DNA of 6,794 nt from Clostridia bacterium (GCA_017407765.1 JAFQVZ010000265.1:1-6794), one strand, 5' to 3'. Positions 1 to 5,439 are shown, numbered from the stretch's first letter. Notes: a model not told the origin generated them from the letters alone. Made by a program: numbers and translations.

Positions 1-202
1 GGGGGCTGTCAACGAAGTTGACTGGGGGATATAATTGGCCTGCTGTAGTATCCCTCCACCGTCTGACGACGGTCCCCCTCCCTTTAGGCAAGGGAGGCAT
101 GGGAGGCATGGCCAAACACCCGTCATGCCTTCGGCATGCCACCCTCTTTGGGGAAGAGGGCTATGCGGGCGATTCGTGAATCGCCCCTACAGTCGTCTGA
201 CG
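1..202 (-). repeat. Mosaic non-coding element made of six consecutive hairpins
   Basis: This gene-free stretch is an almost unbroken series of perfect inverted repeats. They are GTCAAC/GTTGAC at 8-13/17-22, ACCGTC/GACGGT at 58-63/68-73, CCTCCCTT/AAGGGAGG at 77-84/90-97, CATGCC/GGCATG at 124-129/133-138, CCCTCTT/AAGAGGG at 142-148/154-160, and the 9-bp arms GGGCGATTC/GAATCGCCC at 167-175/178-186. A 9-bp tandem repeat (GGGAGGCAT, 92-100 and 101-109) lies between stems, and CGTCTGACG occurs at both 60-68 and 194-202. From memory, very similar modules recur between genes in gut Oscillospiraceae genomes, usually read in the direction that is the minus strand here. No stem is followed by a T-run, so these are not ordinary terminators. 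The element may extend beyond the left edge. Its function is unknown; it could be a non-autonomous mobile element or a REP-like repeat cluster. Confidence 0.75.
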
Positions 203-238
203 TAAAAGCACCTGAATCCCCTCCCCTCAATTCCCTAC

Positions 239-269
239 TTGACTTAAACCCCACTTTAGGGTATATAAT
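239..269 (+). promoter_or_regulatory. Sigma-A-type promoter for the EamA transporter gene
   Basis: The -35 box TTGACT (239-244) is followed by TATATA at 262-267 with a 17-base spacer, or by TATAAT at 264-269 with a 19-base spacer. It lies just downstream of the hairpin element and about 55 bases before the start codon at 322. Confidence 0.7.
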
Positions 270-321
270 GACCAAAGTGCGGTCAAGCGCCAAAATCTTG
301 TTTTACGGGAGGAACCTTCTC

Positions 322-1242
322 ATGGAAGAGAAAAACAGCATGCAGAACAAAGCCCTGTTCGTTGTCGTGCTCTCGGTAGTAATCAACTCGTTCATCTCGA
401 CATTCCTGTCGATGATCCTTAAAACCGGCATGGATTCGGCAGCGGTCACATTCTACCGTTTTATGCTCGTATCGCTGGTAATGATCCCCTGGGCTTTCTC
501 TAAAAAGTCCTATCGCGACAATCTCGCTTCTATTTCGGGCAGAACATGGAAGATATTTGCCCTCTATTGCTTCACAAAGCTGGGCGGCTTCATCCTGTGG
601 GCCGAAGGCCTGCGCCGCGGCGCTCCCGCCTTCACCATGACCACCCTTTCCAACATGCAGCCTATTTTCATCGTAGTTCTGGCCTACTTCCTGCTTAAGG
701 AAAAGACCTCGATGAAGTCGATCGGCGGTATTCTTATCTGTCTGATCGGCGTTACCATTATCGGCATTGATAACGTATCGTCTCTCGGCAGCGCATCGGC
801 GCTTATCGTCATCGTATGCTGTGTATGCTGCAACTCGCTCAACAATATCTTCGCCCGTCTTGTCCGCCAGACAATGGACCTTATTCCCATGATGGGCCTT
901 TCCTATTTTGCCGCAGGCGTCATGTCGGGCATCTATGCCTACATTCAGGGCGCAAGCTTCCACATCCCCTCCGAGGCAATTCCCGCGCTGCTGGGCGTCA
1001 GCCTTGTGTGCACCCTGCTGGGCCACTCGATGAATATGTGGTCGCTCAAGTATGTCAAGTCGGTAACCGTATCGGTCATCAGCCTCGCCGGCCCCTTCTG
1101 CACCGCTGTTTCGGCTTACTTCCTGCTTGGTGAGGTCCCCAAGCCCATCGTATTCCTCGGCGCAATGTTTATGATCGCAGGCCTGCTCGTATACCAGCGC
1201 TCGGAACATATCGAGCATATGAAGGCAGCCGCCAAAAAGTAA
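322..1242 (+). CDS. EamA-family (DMT superfamily) membrane transporter
   Basis: This 306-aa integral membrane protein is predicted to have about ten transmembrane helices arranged as two EamA repeats (about residues 11-150 and 158-292). Each half carries the family's typical helix followed by a charged turn: LLKEK at 123-127 in the first repeat and LLGE at 268-271 in the second. Family members export or import small metabolites such as amino acids, nucleosides or drugs, but the substrate cannot be read from sequence. The ATG at 322 is chosen because GGGAGGA (307-313) sits 8 bases upstream. The open frame continues back to 136, but that part lies in the hairpin element and promoter and would encode a non-membrane, low-complexity extension. 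The gene is monocistronic, with its own promoter and a terminator 14 bases after the stop. The C-terminus is short, basic and presumably cytoplasmic. Confidence 0.9.
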   Translation: MEEKNSMQNKALFVVVLSVVINSFISTFLSMILKTGMDSAAVTFYRFMLVSLVMIPWAFSKKSYRDNLASISGRTWKIFALYCFTKLGGFILWAEGLRRGAPAFTMTTLSNMQPIFIVVLAYFLLKEKTSMKSIGGILICLIGVTIIGIDNVSSLGSASALIVIVCCVCCNSLNNIFARLVRQTMDLIPMMGLSYFAAGVMSGIYAYIQGASFHIPSEAIPALLGVSLVCTLLGHSMNMWSLKYVKSVTVSVISLAGPFCTAVSAYFLLGEVPKPIVFLGAMFMIAGLLVYQRSEHIEHMKAAAKK

Positions 1243-1255
1243 ATCTGACATCAGA

Positions 1256-1284
1256 AAAGGCTCCCCACACGGGGAGCCTTTAAT
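1256..1284. terminator. Bidirectional rho-independent terminator
   Basis: An 11-bp perfect stem (AAAGGCTCCCC 1256-1266, GGGGAGCCTTT 1271-1281) with a 4-base loop ACAC lies between the stop of the transporter gene and the stop of the convergent barstar gene. On the plus strand the stem ends in TTT followed by A/T-rich sequence. On the minus strand the stem is followed by a T, so the run is TTTT. It can serve both transcripts. Confidence 0.85.
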
Positions 1285-1290
1285 ATTTTA

Positions 1291-1596
1291 TTATTCTTCC
1301 GAAACTTCCATTTCCTCTATCACAGGCGCCTCATATTCCATTATAACATGGCCGCCGGTGACCGCCGCCGCCTGACAGAAGGTCTCGACGATCTTTTTGG
1401 CATAGGCGCTCTCTTCAAGCCTGGGGGCATTTCTCAGCAGCAGCTCGATGGTGCCGGGATGGGAGGAAAGGCAGTCATACAAAGCATCAAGATTCATGCC
1501 GTAATATTCGGGAAGCTCAAGCTCCTGCTTGAGGTAGGCATGGGCCTTGTCGTGGCCTCCCGCCAGCTTTCCGCAGTCCAGTATAGCTTTTATCAT
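1291..1596 (-). CDS. Barstar-family ribonuclease inhibitor (immunity protein)
   Basis: This 101-aa cytoplasmic protein has no signal peptide and is close in length to barstar (about 90 aa). Residues 28-43 form the family hallmark LPEYYGxNLDALxDCL. Barstar's barnase-contacting residues Tyr29, Asp35 and Asp39 correspond to Y31, D37 and D41; Asp41 would insert into the enzyme's active site and contact its catalytic histidine. Barstar Trp38 is Tyr40 here, and Glu76 appears to be Gln75. The gene lies directly downstream of the barnase-domain lipoprotein gene: that gene's TAA (1602-1600) is only 3 bases before this ATG, and the binding site GGAGAA lies inside the upstream gene's last codons, so translation is probably coupled. 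The inferred role is to neutralise the partner RNase before export or on entry into siblings. A short acidic C-terminal tail (about 91-101) extends past the fold. The family assignment is firm; inhibition of this particular partner is inferred. Confidence 0.93.
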   Translation of the reverse strand: MIKAILDCGKLAGGHDKAHAYLKQELELPEYYGMNLDALYDCLSSHPGTIELLLRNAPRLEESAYAKKIVETFCQAAAVTGGHVIMEYEAPVIEEMEVSEE

Positions 1597-1599
1597 TTC

Positions 1600-2241
1600 T
1601 TATTCTTCTCCGTAAATGAGAGTGAAGCTCTCGTAATGGTCGGGTGTGTAGTATATCAGCGAGAGATCCTCCGAGAAAACAATGCGCTTAGGTCCGCGTG
1701 AATCCTGATTGAGGGTGTCGATATCACACTCGATATATTTATGTCCGTCGGGCAAAAGGCCCTCACGGTTTCCGAAGGTGTCGCCGCCGATGCACTTATC
1801 TTCGGCATAGCGGTCAAGTCCGCCGCCTTCCCAGCCCAGCTTGCGCGCCTCTTTTTTGGTGATGAAGTTATTGGGCAGCCTGCCGTATGCAATAAGATAA
1901 TCGGCAACATCCTCCATGGATGTATATATGCCGTCCTCGTCGATAAGAGGGAGCTGCTCCTGGGGTTCTTCCTGCTGAGGCTCCTGAGCCTCATGTTCTT
2001 CTTCCTGTGGGGCTTCCTCGGTATGTTTGTCTGAGGGCTCCTCCGTTTCTTCGCTTTGCTGAGCGTCCGAACTCTCGCTGCCGCCTTCCGATTCCGACTC
2101 GCTCAGAACGGCATCGGCAATGTCTACTACGGCATTTACCAGCTCCTGATCCTCTTCCGAGCATCCTGCGAAGCTGAATGTCATTATCAGAGCCAGCGCA
2201 AGGGCGGCGGCTCTTGAGAAAAAGCTTTTGTTGAACTTCAT
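1600..2241 (-). CDS. Lipoprotein with a C-terminal barnase-type ribonuclease domain
   Basis: This 213-aa protein starts with a lipoprotein signal peptide: basic n-region (K2-R10), hydrophobic core, and lipobox FAGC with the acylated Cys at 27. An acidic Glu/Gln/Ser-rich linker follows (about 47-97), then a barnase/binase domain (about 106-211). Barnase landmarks are present in order: VADYL (112-116), ITKKEA (127-132), GW (136-137), IGGDxFxNREGxLP (151-164) and DHYxSFT (201-207). The catalytic set Lys27, Glu73, Arg83, Arg87 and His102 of barnase corresponds to K129, E171, R182, R186 and H202, so the enzyme should be an active guanine-preferring endoribonuclease acting outside the cytoplasm. 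Two cysteines, C150 and C172, are unlike barnase, which has none. The start is supported by GGGAGG 9 bases upstream, overlapping the end of the hydrolase gene. Bacillus barnase is secreted free, so surface anchoring is the notable difference. The barstar gene follows immediately. Confidence 0.93.
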   Translation of the reverse strand: MKFNKSFFSRAAALALALIMTFSFAGCSEEDQELVNAVVDIADAVLSESESEGGSESSDAQQSEETEEPSDKHTEEAPQEEEHEAQEPQQEEPQEQLPLIDEDGIYTSMEDVADYLIAYGRLPNNFITKKEARKLGWEGGGLDRYAEDKCIGGDTFGNREGLLPDGHKYIECDIDTLNQDSRGPKRIVFSEDLSLIYYTPDHYESFTLIYGEE

Positions 2242-2247
2242 ATTCCC

Positions 2248-2994
2248 TTACCTCCCAAAGAACTCTGCTGTCTTCTCGCGAAGGGTGCTGATGCCCTCTT
2301 CGTTGTCGATCGAGTGGCCTGTGCCGGGGATGAGATAGATGGGGCAGCCGATCTTTGCGGCATAGCTTTTTGCCGCCTCGGGGTCGACCACATCGTCGGC
2401 AAGGCCGTGGATCATGCGGATCTCAGCGCCCTCGGGCAGCTCCATATCAAACACCGAACGGCCCTTGAGGCTGTCGAAAAAGCCGCGCGACAGCTTAAGT
2501 CCGTCGCCGAAGCCGGGGTCGTATATGCCATAGCCGAGTGTTTCAAGCTGGCCCTCGATGGTGTCCATTACGTCATCAAAGGCGTGGTCCATGTCGACAG
2601 CGGCACATCTGAGAAAGGCCCTTTTTCCCTCATGCTCGCAGGAGCAGAGGTGGCAAAGGGTGATGTATGCGCCGAAGGATGAGCCAAAATAGACTATCTC
2701 GGCATCCTTCGCCAGTGTCTTTGCATAAAGATCGACGGCTCTCATATCGCTGAGGCAGCTGTCGACGGTCAGCGCGCCGAACTCTGCCCCGCTCTCGCCG
2801 TGGCAGGGAAAATCGAAGGCAATGCCGCCCACGCCGAAGGAGGCGAGGTGATCGAGCATCATCTGGGCCGTGCCACTCTGCTTGCTGCTGGCAAAGCCGT
2901 GGGCGATGATGCACACCTTCTTTTCATTGCCGCTTATGCGGCAGTCGCAGGGGATGTTTCGTCCGGCCTGCGAAGAGGGGATAAATGTTTTCAT
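2248..2994 (-). CDS. Alpha/beta hydrolase (serine esterase/peptidase-like)
   Basis: This 248-aa cytoplasmic protein shows the alpha/beta hydrolase fold in order. The oxyanion-hole segment AHGFASSK is at 31-38. FDFPCHGES (60-68) matches the family's strand-4 loop. The nucleophile elbow GSSFG is at 104-108 with Ser106. The acid loop HGLADDVV (196-203) has Asp200 as the likely catalytic acid, and PGTGHS (224-229) carries the catalytic His227. A cap-like insertion occupies about 135-185. Length and motifs resemble clostridial esterase, thioesterase or aminopeptidase-like hydrolases; the substrate is unknown. The ATG at 2994 has GGAGA 6 bases upstream. The stop is 6 bases before the barnase-lipoprotein start and overlaps its ribosome binding site, so the genes are co-transcribed. 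No direct functional link to the RNase is evident; the gene may simply be the operon partner. Confidence 0.88.
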   Translation of the reverse strand: MKTFIPSSQAGRNIPCDCRISGNEKKVCIIAHGFASSKQSGTAQMMLDHLASFGVGGIAFDFPCHGESGAEFGALTVDSCLSDMRAVDLYAKTLAKDAEIVYFGSSFGAYITLCHLCSCEHEGKRAFLRCAAVDMDHAFDDVMDTIEGQLETLGYGIYDPGFGDGLKLSRGFFDSLKGRSVFDMELPEGAEIRMIHGLADDVVDPEAAKSYAAKIGCPIYLIPGTGHSIDNEEGISTLREKTAEFFGR

Positions 2995-3023
2995 CTGTAT
3001 TCTCCGATTGGGGTTGATTTTAT

Positions 3024-3052
3024 ACTATACAGATTATCACAAGGCGGCTTAA
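3024..3052 (-). promoter_or_regulatory. Possible weak internal promoter before the alpha/beta hydrolase gene
   Basis: In the 54-base gap between the 145-aa gene and the hydrolase gene, the minus strand reads TATAGT (3029-3024). A poor -35 candidate, TTAAGC (3052-3047), lies at 17-base spacing, and an overlapping TATAAA sits just downstream of the -10 box. It could allow the hydrolase-RNase-inhibitor genes to be transcribed separately. No terminator was found in the gap, so read-through from the upstream gene is equally possible. Confidence 0.3.
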
Positions 3053-3486
3053 TAGGCAAGTCCGCAAAACTTCTCCCATGTTCTGCGCCAGAAATCGCCG
3101 GGAAGAGGGTCATCCTCAACGCTTTCACGGAAATGCTCGGAAATAACGGCGATGACGGCCGGTTCGCCTCTGCGGCGGGCCATCTTAAGAGCCTCGCGGA
3201 GAACGGCAGTTCCTGCACGCTCGCACAGCTCGGTGAGCAGAGCTTCGTCATAAACGCCTTCCGAGGCCATCCTGAGAAGCAGTATATTTCGTGCCTTGCG
3301 GCCGATAAAATGGCTGTAGTCCAGCAGGACCTCGCGGAAATCGCGGGTCAGAGGAATGACATGGATCAGCTCGGAGGGAAAACGCTCGTGACGGAAACGG
3401 ATAAGCTCGGTAAGTGCCTGAGGTGTCAGCTCCCATGTGGGCATGGGGATATATTTCTTTTCTATCTTTCTCGCGGTCGATGTCAT
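3049..3486 (-). CDS. Hypothetical protein, 145 aa, helical and Arg-rich
   Basis: I do not recognise this family. The protein is soluble, with no signal peptide or membrane segment. It is predicted to be mostly alpha-helical from about residue 21 to 121, with many Arg and Glu residues (for example RFRHERF at 30-36 and MARRRGE at 102-108). It ends in an aromatic segment (FWRRTWEKF, 132-140). The regularly spaced helices could suggest a HEAT/ARM-like or small helical-bundle fold, but that is only an impression. The ATG at 3486 is supported by AAAGGAG about 9 bases upstream and by an extended -10 promoter just before it. It is the first gene of the leftward run and lies 54 bases upstream of the hydrolase gene. 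The frame is real rather than a shadow because it has its own start signals and no overlapping gene competes with it. Confidence 0.75.
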   Translation of the reverse strand: MTSTARKIEKKYIPMPTWELTPQALTELIRFRHERFPSELIHVIPLTRDFREVLLDYSHFIGRKARNILLLRMASEGVYDEALLTELCERAGTAVLREALKMARRRGEPAVIAVISEHFRESVEDDPLPGDFWRRTWEKFCGLAY

Positions 3487-3508
3487 TTATATCAACTCCT
3501 TTGTCTGT

Positions 3509-3517
3509 ATTATACCA
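3509..3517 (-). promoter_or_regulatory. Extended -10 promoter of the leftward operon
   Basis: The minus strand reads TGGTATAAT (3517-3509), a consensus -10 hexamer with the TGn extension. There is no convincing -35 box, as expected for an extended -10 promoter. The start codon is about 23 bases further on, giving a very short leader that contains the ribosome binding site. Confidence 0.65.
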
Positions 3518-3562
3518 GAACAAATGTACGATAATCTACCCACAAATCGAAAAAATTTTTTC

Positions 3563-3591
3563 TTTATTTGCCCCTCTCTGTGGGCTATAAT
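3563..3591 (+). promoter_or_regulatory. Promoter of the rightward ArsC-like/thpR operon
   Basis: A consensus -10 box TATAAT (3586-3591) is preceded at 17 bases by TTTATT (3563-3568), a weak -35 match. It sits in the A/T-rich divergent region 3487-3623, with start codon 3624 following AAAGGAG (3610-3616). Confidence 0.6.
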
Positions 3592-3623
3592 AACAATATA
3601 TCTCCCACGAAAGGAGCCTGACC

Positions 3624-4115
3624 ATGTCAAACGAAAAGATCAGAAACATCGGCAGCCTTGATAAAAAGACCTCTATATCCGACCGTTTTCAAAAGATGAT
3701 CGAAGAAAACTCCGACCTGCTTAAACGCCTCGAGCCCATCGACCGTGCTCATAAGCCGGTGGTCTTCTGCCACCCCACCTGCACCACCTGCAAAAAGGCG
3801 CTCAAGTGGCTGGACGAGCGTGTATTCGAATATGATCTTAAAAATATAAAGGAAGAACACCCCACCCAGGACGAGCTGCGTCAGGTGATGGCTCTCACCG
3901 GCCTGCCGGCAAAGAAGCTTTTTAACACCAGCGGCCAGCTCTACCGCGGCATGGGCCTCAAGGACAAGCTGGCATCCATGAGCGAAGATGAGATGCTGGC
4001 GCTTTTGGCATCTGACGGCATGCTGGTCAAGCGCCCCATCCTCATGGCAGGCGACATTGCCCTTGTCGGCTTTAAGGAAGCCGAATGGGAAGAAAAGCTG
4101 GTAAAGCTCAGATGA
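3624..4115 (+). CDS. ArsC/Spx-family thioredoxin-fold protein with N-terminal extension
   Basis: Residues 45-162 of this 163-aa protein match the ArsC/Spx family (arsenate reductase-like; B. subtilis YusI/MgsR-type). The first strand leads into the redox motif PTCTTCKKALKWL (51-63) with C53 and C56. LPAKKLFNTSG (94-104) matches the family's typical LF-NT-G segment, and KRPIL (136-140) holds the conserved Arg-cis-Pro. With a CxxC motif it could act as a thiol reductase or as an Spx-like RNA-polymerase-binding regulator; true arsenate reduction is not established, and no ars genes are nearby. Family members normally begin at about residue 45 here, so the first 44 residues, charged and probably helical (about 17-36), are extra. 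The start is well supported by AAAGGAG 7 bases upstream. The gene is first in its operon, and its TGA stop overlaps the next ATG. Confidence 0.87.
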   Translation: MSNEKIRNIGSLDKKTSISDRFQKMIEENSDLLKRLEPIDRAHKPVVFCHPTCTTCKKALKWLDERVFEYDLKNIKEEHPTQDELRQVMALTGLPAKKLFNTSGQLYRGMGLKDKLASMSEDEMLALLASDGMLVKRPILMAGDIALVGFKEAEWEEKLVKLR

Positions 4116-4615
4116 GGCTCTTCTGCGCCATCCTTTTTGACGAACCCTTTAAAGATGCCCTTTCGCGCACCTCGAGCGCCCTTAAAAAGATGGGCTGTGA
4201 AGGGCGATTCACTCCGCGCGCAAACTTTCACCTGACCCTCGCCTTTATCGGCGAGAGCAGCGATATCGCCTCCGCACAGCACGCTGTTGACAGCTGTGCC
4301 GCCGCATTCCCCGCATTTGAGCTTAAGCTTGGCGGGCTCGGAAGCTTTGGCGACATACTGTGGCAGGGGGCCGAGGGCGAACACCTTATCCCCCTCGGCG
4401 ATGCTATGGCCAAAGAGCTGAGAAGCATGGGCTTCGCCATCGAAAAGCGGGCATTCAGGCCCCATATCACCCTTGCCCGCCGCTTCAGGCAGAAGGGCGC
4501 GCTGCCCTCCCCCTTCCGGTCGCAGATGACCGTCCGAGCCATTTCACTCATGCGGTCGGACCAATCGGGGGCCGGCATGAAATACACCGAAATATACCGA
4601 AAGGAACTAAGATAA
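4112..4615 (+). CDS. thpR: RNA 2',3'-cyclic phosphodiesterase (ThpR/LigT, 2H family)
   Basis: This 167-aa cytoplasmic enzyme opens with MRLFCAILFD, typical of ThpR/LigT proteins. It carries both catalytic HxTx signatures of the 2H phosphoesterase superfamily: HLTL at 40-43, followed by AFIG, and HITL at 118-121 within FRPHITLAR. The two histidines hydrolyse 2',3'-cyclic phosphate ends of RNA to 2'-phosphates; some relatives ligate tRNA halves in vitro, and the physiological substrate is generally unclear. Length is normal for the family. The frame is open back to 4085, but the ATG at 4112 is chosen because homologues begin at this point and it overlaps the upstream stop as ATGA, a classic coupling arrangement. 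The stop TAA abuts the next gene's ATG. Confidence 0.93.
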   Translation: MRLFCAILFDEPFKDALSRTSSALKKMGCEGRFTPRANFHLTLAFIGESSDIASAQHAVDSCAAAFPAFELKLGGLGSFGDILWQGAEGEHLIPLGDAMAKELRSMGFAIEKRAFRPHITLARRFRQKGALPSPFRSQMTVRAISLMRSDQSGAGMKYTEIYRKELR

Positions 4616-4918
4616 ATGGATCTCAAAGACAAGTTTACAAGTGATGTCCTCGCCCGCTTTGAAAAGGCCAAGGCGATCGGCGCATATCCTGCCCGCCTTG
4701 CCCAGACGGTGAGCACCAAGGGCGGTGTCGACGCCGCAAGGTTCATCGTTTCCAAAGGCGGAATGTCGGAAAACTTTGAAAAGCTTGCAAAGCTGGGCAA
4801 GCTCGAGCTCTCGCTGGAGGCTGCCGTTACCGACAGCAAATACGGTACGCTGTTTTCCGACGATGAAGTAAACCACTGCTTCGCATCACTGTGCGACTTT
4901 GGATATTTTAAGATTTGA
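4616..4918 (+). CDS. Small conserved hypothetical protein, 100 aa
   Basis: This soluble helical protein has no export signal. From memory it resembles a widespread uncharacterised clostridial module, found alone or at the C-terminus of larger proteins. That module's pattern is: FEKAKxxxxYxAxRxxQ near the start (15-31), a GG-xxAA segment (36-41), an F-KL-LG-LELSLEAAV segment (53-71), and LFSDDEV (79-85) before a terminal FGYF (94-97). I cannot give a family name or function. The ATG at 4616 immediately follows the TAA of thpR with no gap, and a binding site AAGGA (4601-4605) lies in the end of thpR, so translation probably depends on the upstream gene. The next gene starts 19 bases after its stop. 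Confidence 0.82.
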   Translation: MDLKDKFTSDVLARFEKAKAIGAYPARLAQTVSTKGGVDAARFIVSKGGMSENFEKLAKLGKLELSLEAAVTDSKYGTLFSDDEVNHCFASLCDFGYFKI

Positions 4919-4937
4919 TTGACAGGAGGCAGCTCTT

Positions 4938-5432
4938 ATGGCAGAAATAACTCTTAACAATACCTATTTCGGTCCTATTATCTTTGATACGGACGATGGG
5001 CTTTGGGAACGCTATCCGCTTGAGCAGGGCGGCGAAGATACCGAGGTCCTTATCGAGATCGAGCCCGGCGCTGTCGAGCCTGAAGATATCGACCTTCTGG
5101 ACGAATTCCTCGAGGTGATCGAGCAGGTCGATGAGGTCTCAAAAAAAGCCTTTGTTTCCCAGTTCAGCCGCCACCGCCATATCAAAGGATTTTATGACCA
5201 TCATATTAAGTTTGCCGATCCCAAAAAGCTGTGCGCCGCTATGGGGACCACATCGGTCGGTATGATAACACCCGAGGCCTTCATCAATAAGCTTAAGCTG
5301 TGCCGTATCTATATGGAATGCAACGACAGATGCCGTTATGACTTCGCCCTCGACCAAAGGCTGACCGATGTGGTGCTGTCGGTCACTTTCAACCACAACA
5401 TCGAACCGTTTTTGATCTCCCGCGAAATGTAA
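4938..5432 (+). CDS. DUF2004-like acidic protein, 164 aa
   Basis: The protein begins with a short beta segment containing YFGPI (10-14), has an Asp/Glu-rich middle (about 33-70), and ends with YDFALDQRLTDVVLSVTFNHN followed by an IEPFLISRE strand. This order (YFG near the start, acidic strands, a helical middle, a final TD-xxLxVxF-N strand pair) resembles DUF2004 proteins, which are uncharacterised cytoplasmic proteins. No catalytic motif is visible. The middle contains an aromatic/His cluster (SRHRHIKGFYDHHIKF, about 77-92). The ATG at 4938 has a perfect AGGAGG (4924-4929) 8 bases upstream. It is the last gene of the operon and is followed by a terminator within 8 bases. Family assignment is moderate, and function is unknown. 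Confidence 0.8.
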   Translation: MAEITLNNTYFGPIIFDTDDGLWERYPLEQGGEDTEVLIEIEPGAVEPEDIDLLDEFLEVIEQVDEVSKKAFVSQFSRHRHIKGFYDHHIKFADPKKLCAAMGTTSVGMITPEAFINKLKLCRIYMECNDRCRYDFALDQRLTDVVLSVTFNHNIEPFLISREM

Positions 5433-5439
5433 AAATATC

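Noticed and set aside
142..160. CCCTCTT/AAGAGGG hairpin as a rho-independent terminator
   Set aside because: No T-run follows on either strand; it fits better as one module of the repeat element.
1..202. CRISPR array
   Set aside because: The repeats are different short palindromes, not one repeat with regular unique spacers, and no cas genes are present.
136..321. Upstream part of the transporter reading frame as a 62-residue N-terminal extension
   Set aside because: It covers the hairpin repeats and the promoter, lacks a ribosome binding site and is unlike any membrane transporter N-terminus; 322 has a good site.
283..1251. Long minus-strand frame (322 aa) opposite the transporter
   Set aside because: It is an antisense shadow: His/Asp/Arg-rich, without domain signatures, and its frame follows from codon bias of the real gene.
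3014..3023. TTGATTTTAT shared with 6512-6521 as a common regulatory site
   Set aside because: It is a 10-base A/T-rich match in intergenic sequence, and the copy at 3014 has no correctly oriented promoter or gene; likely chance.
2800..3534. Plus-strand frame (244 aa) across the hydrolase and 145-aa genes
   Set aside because: It overlaps two opposite-strand frames with start signals, has no recognisable domain, and runs through a promoter region.
4228..4839. Minus-strand frame (203 aa) over thpR and the 100-aa gene
   Set aside because: It is Ser/Arg-rich shadow sequence; the plus strand carries the HxTx enzyme in the same place.
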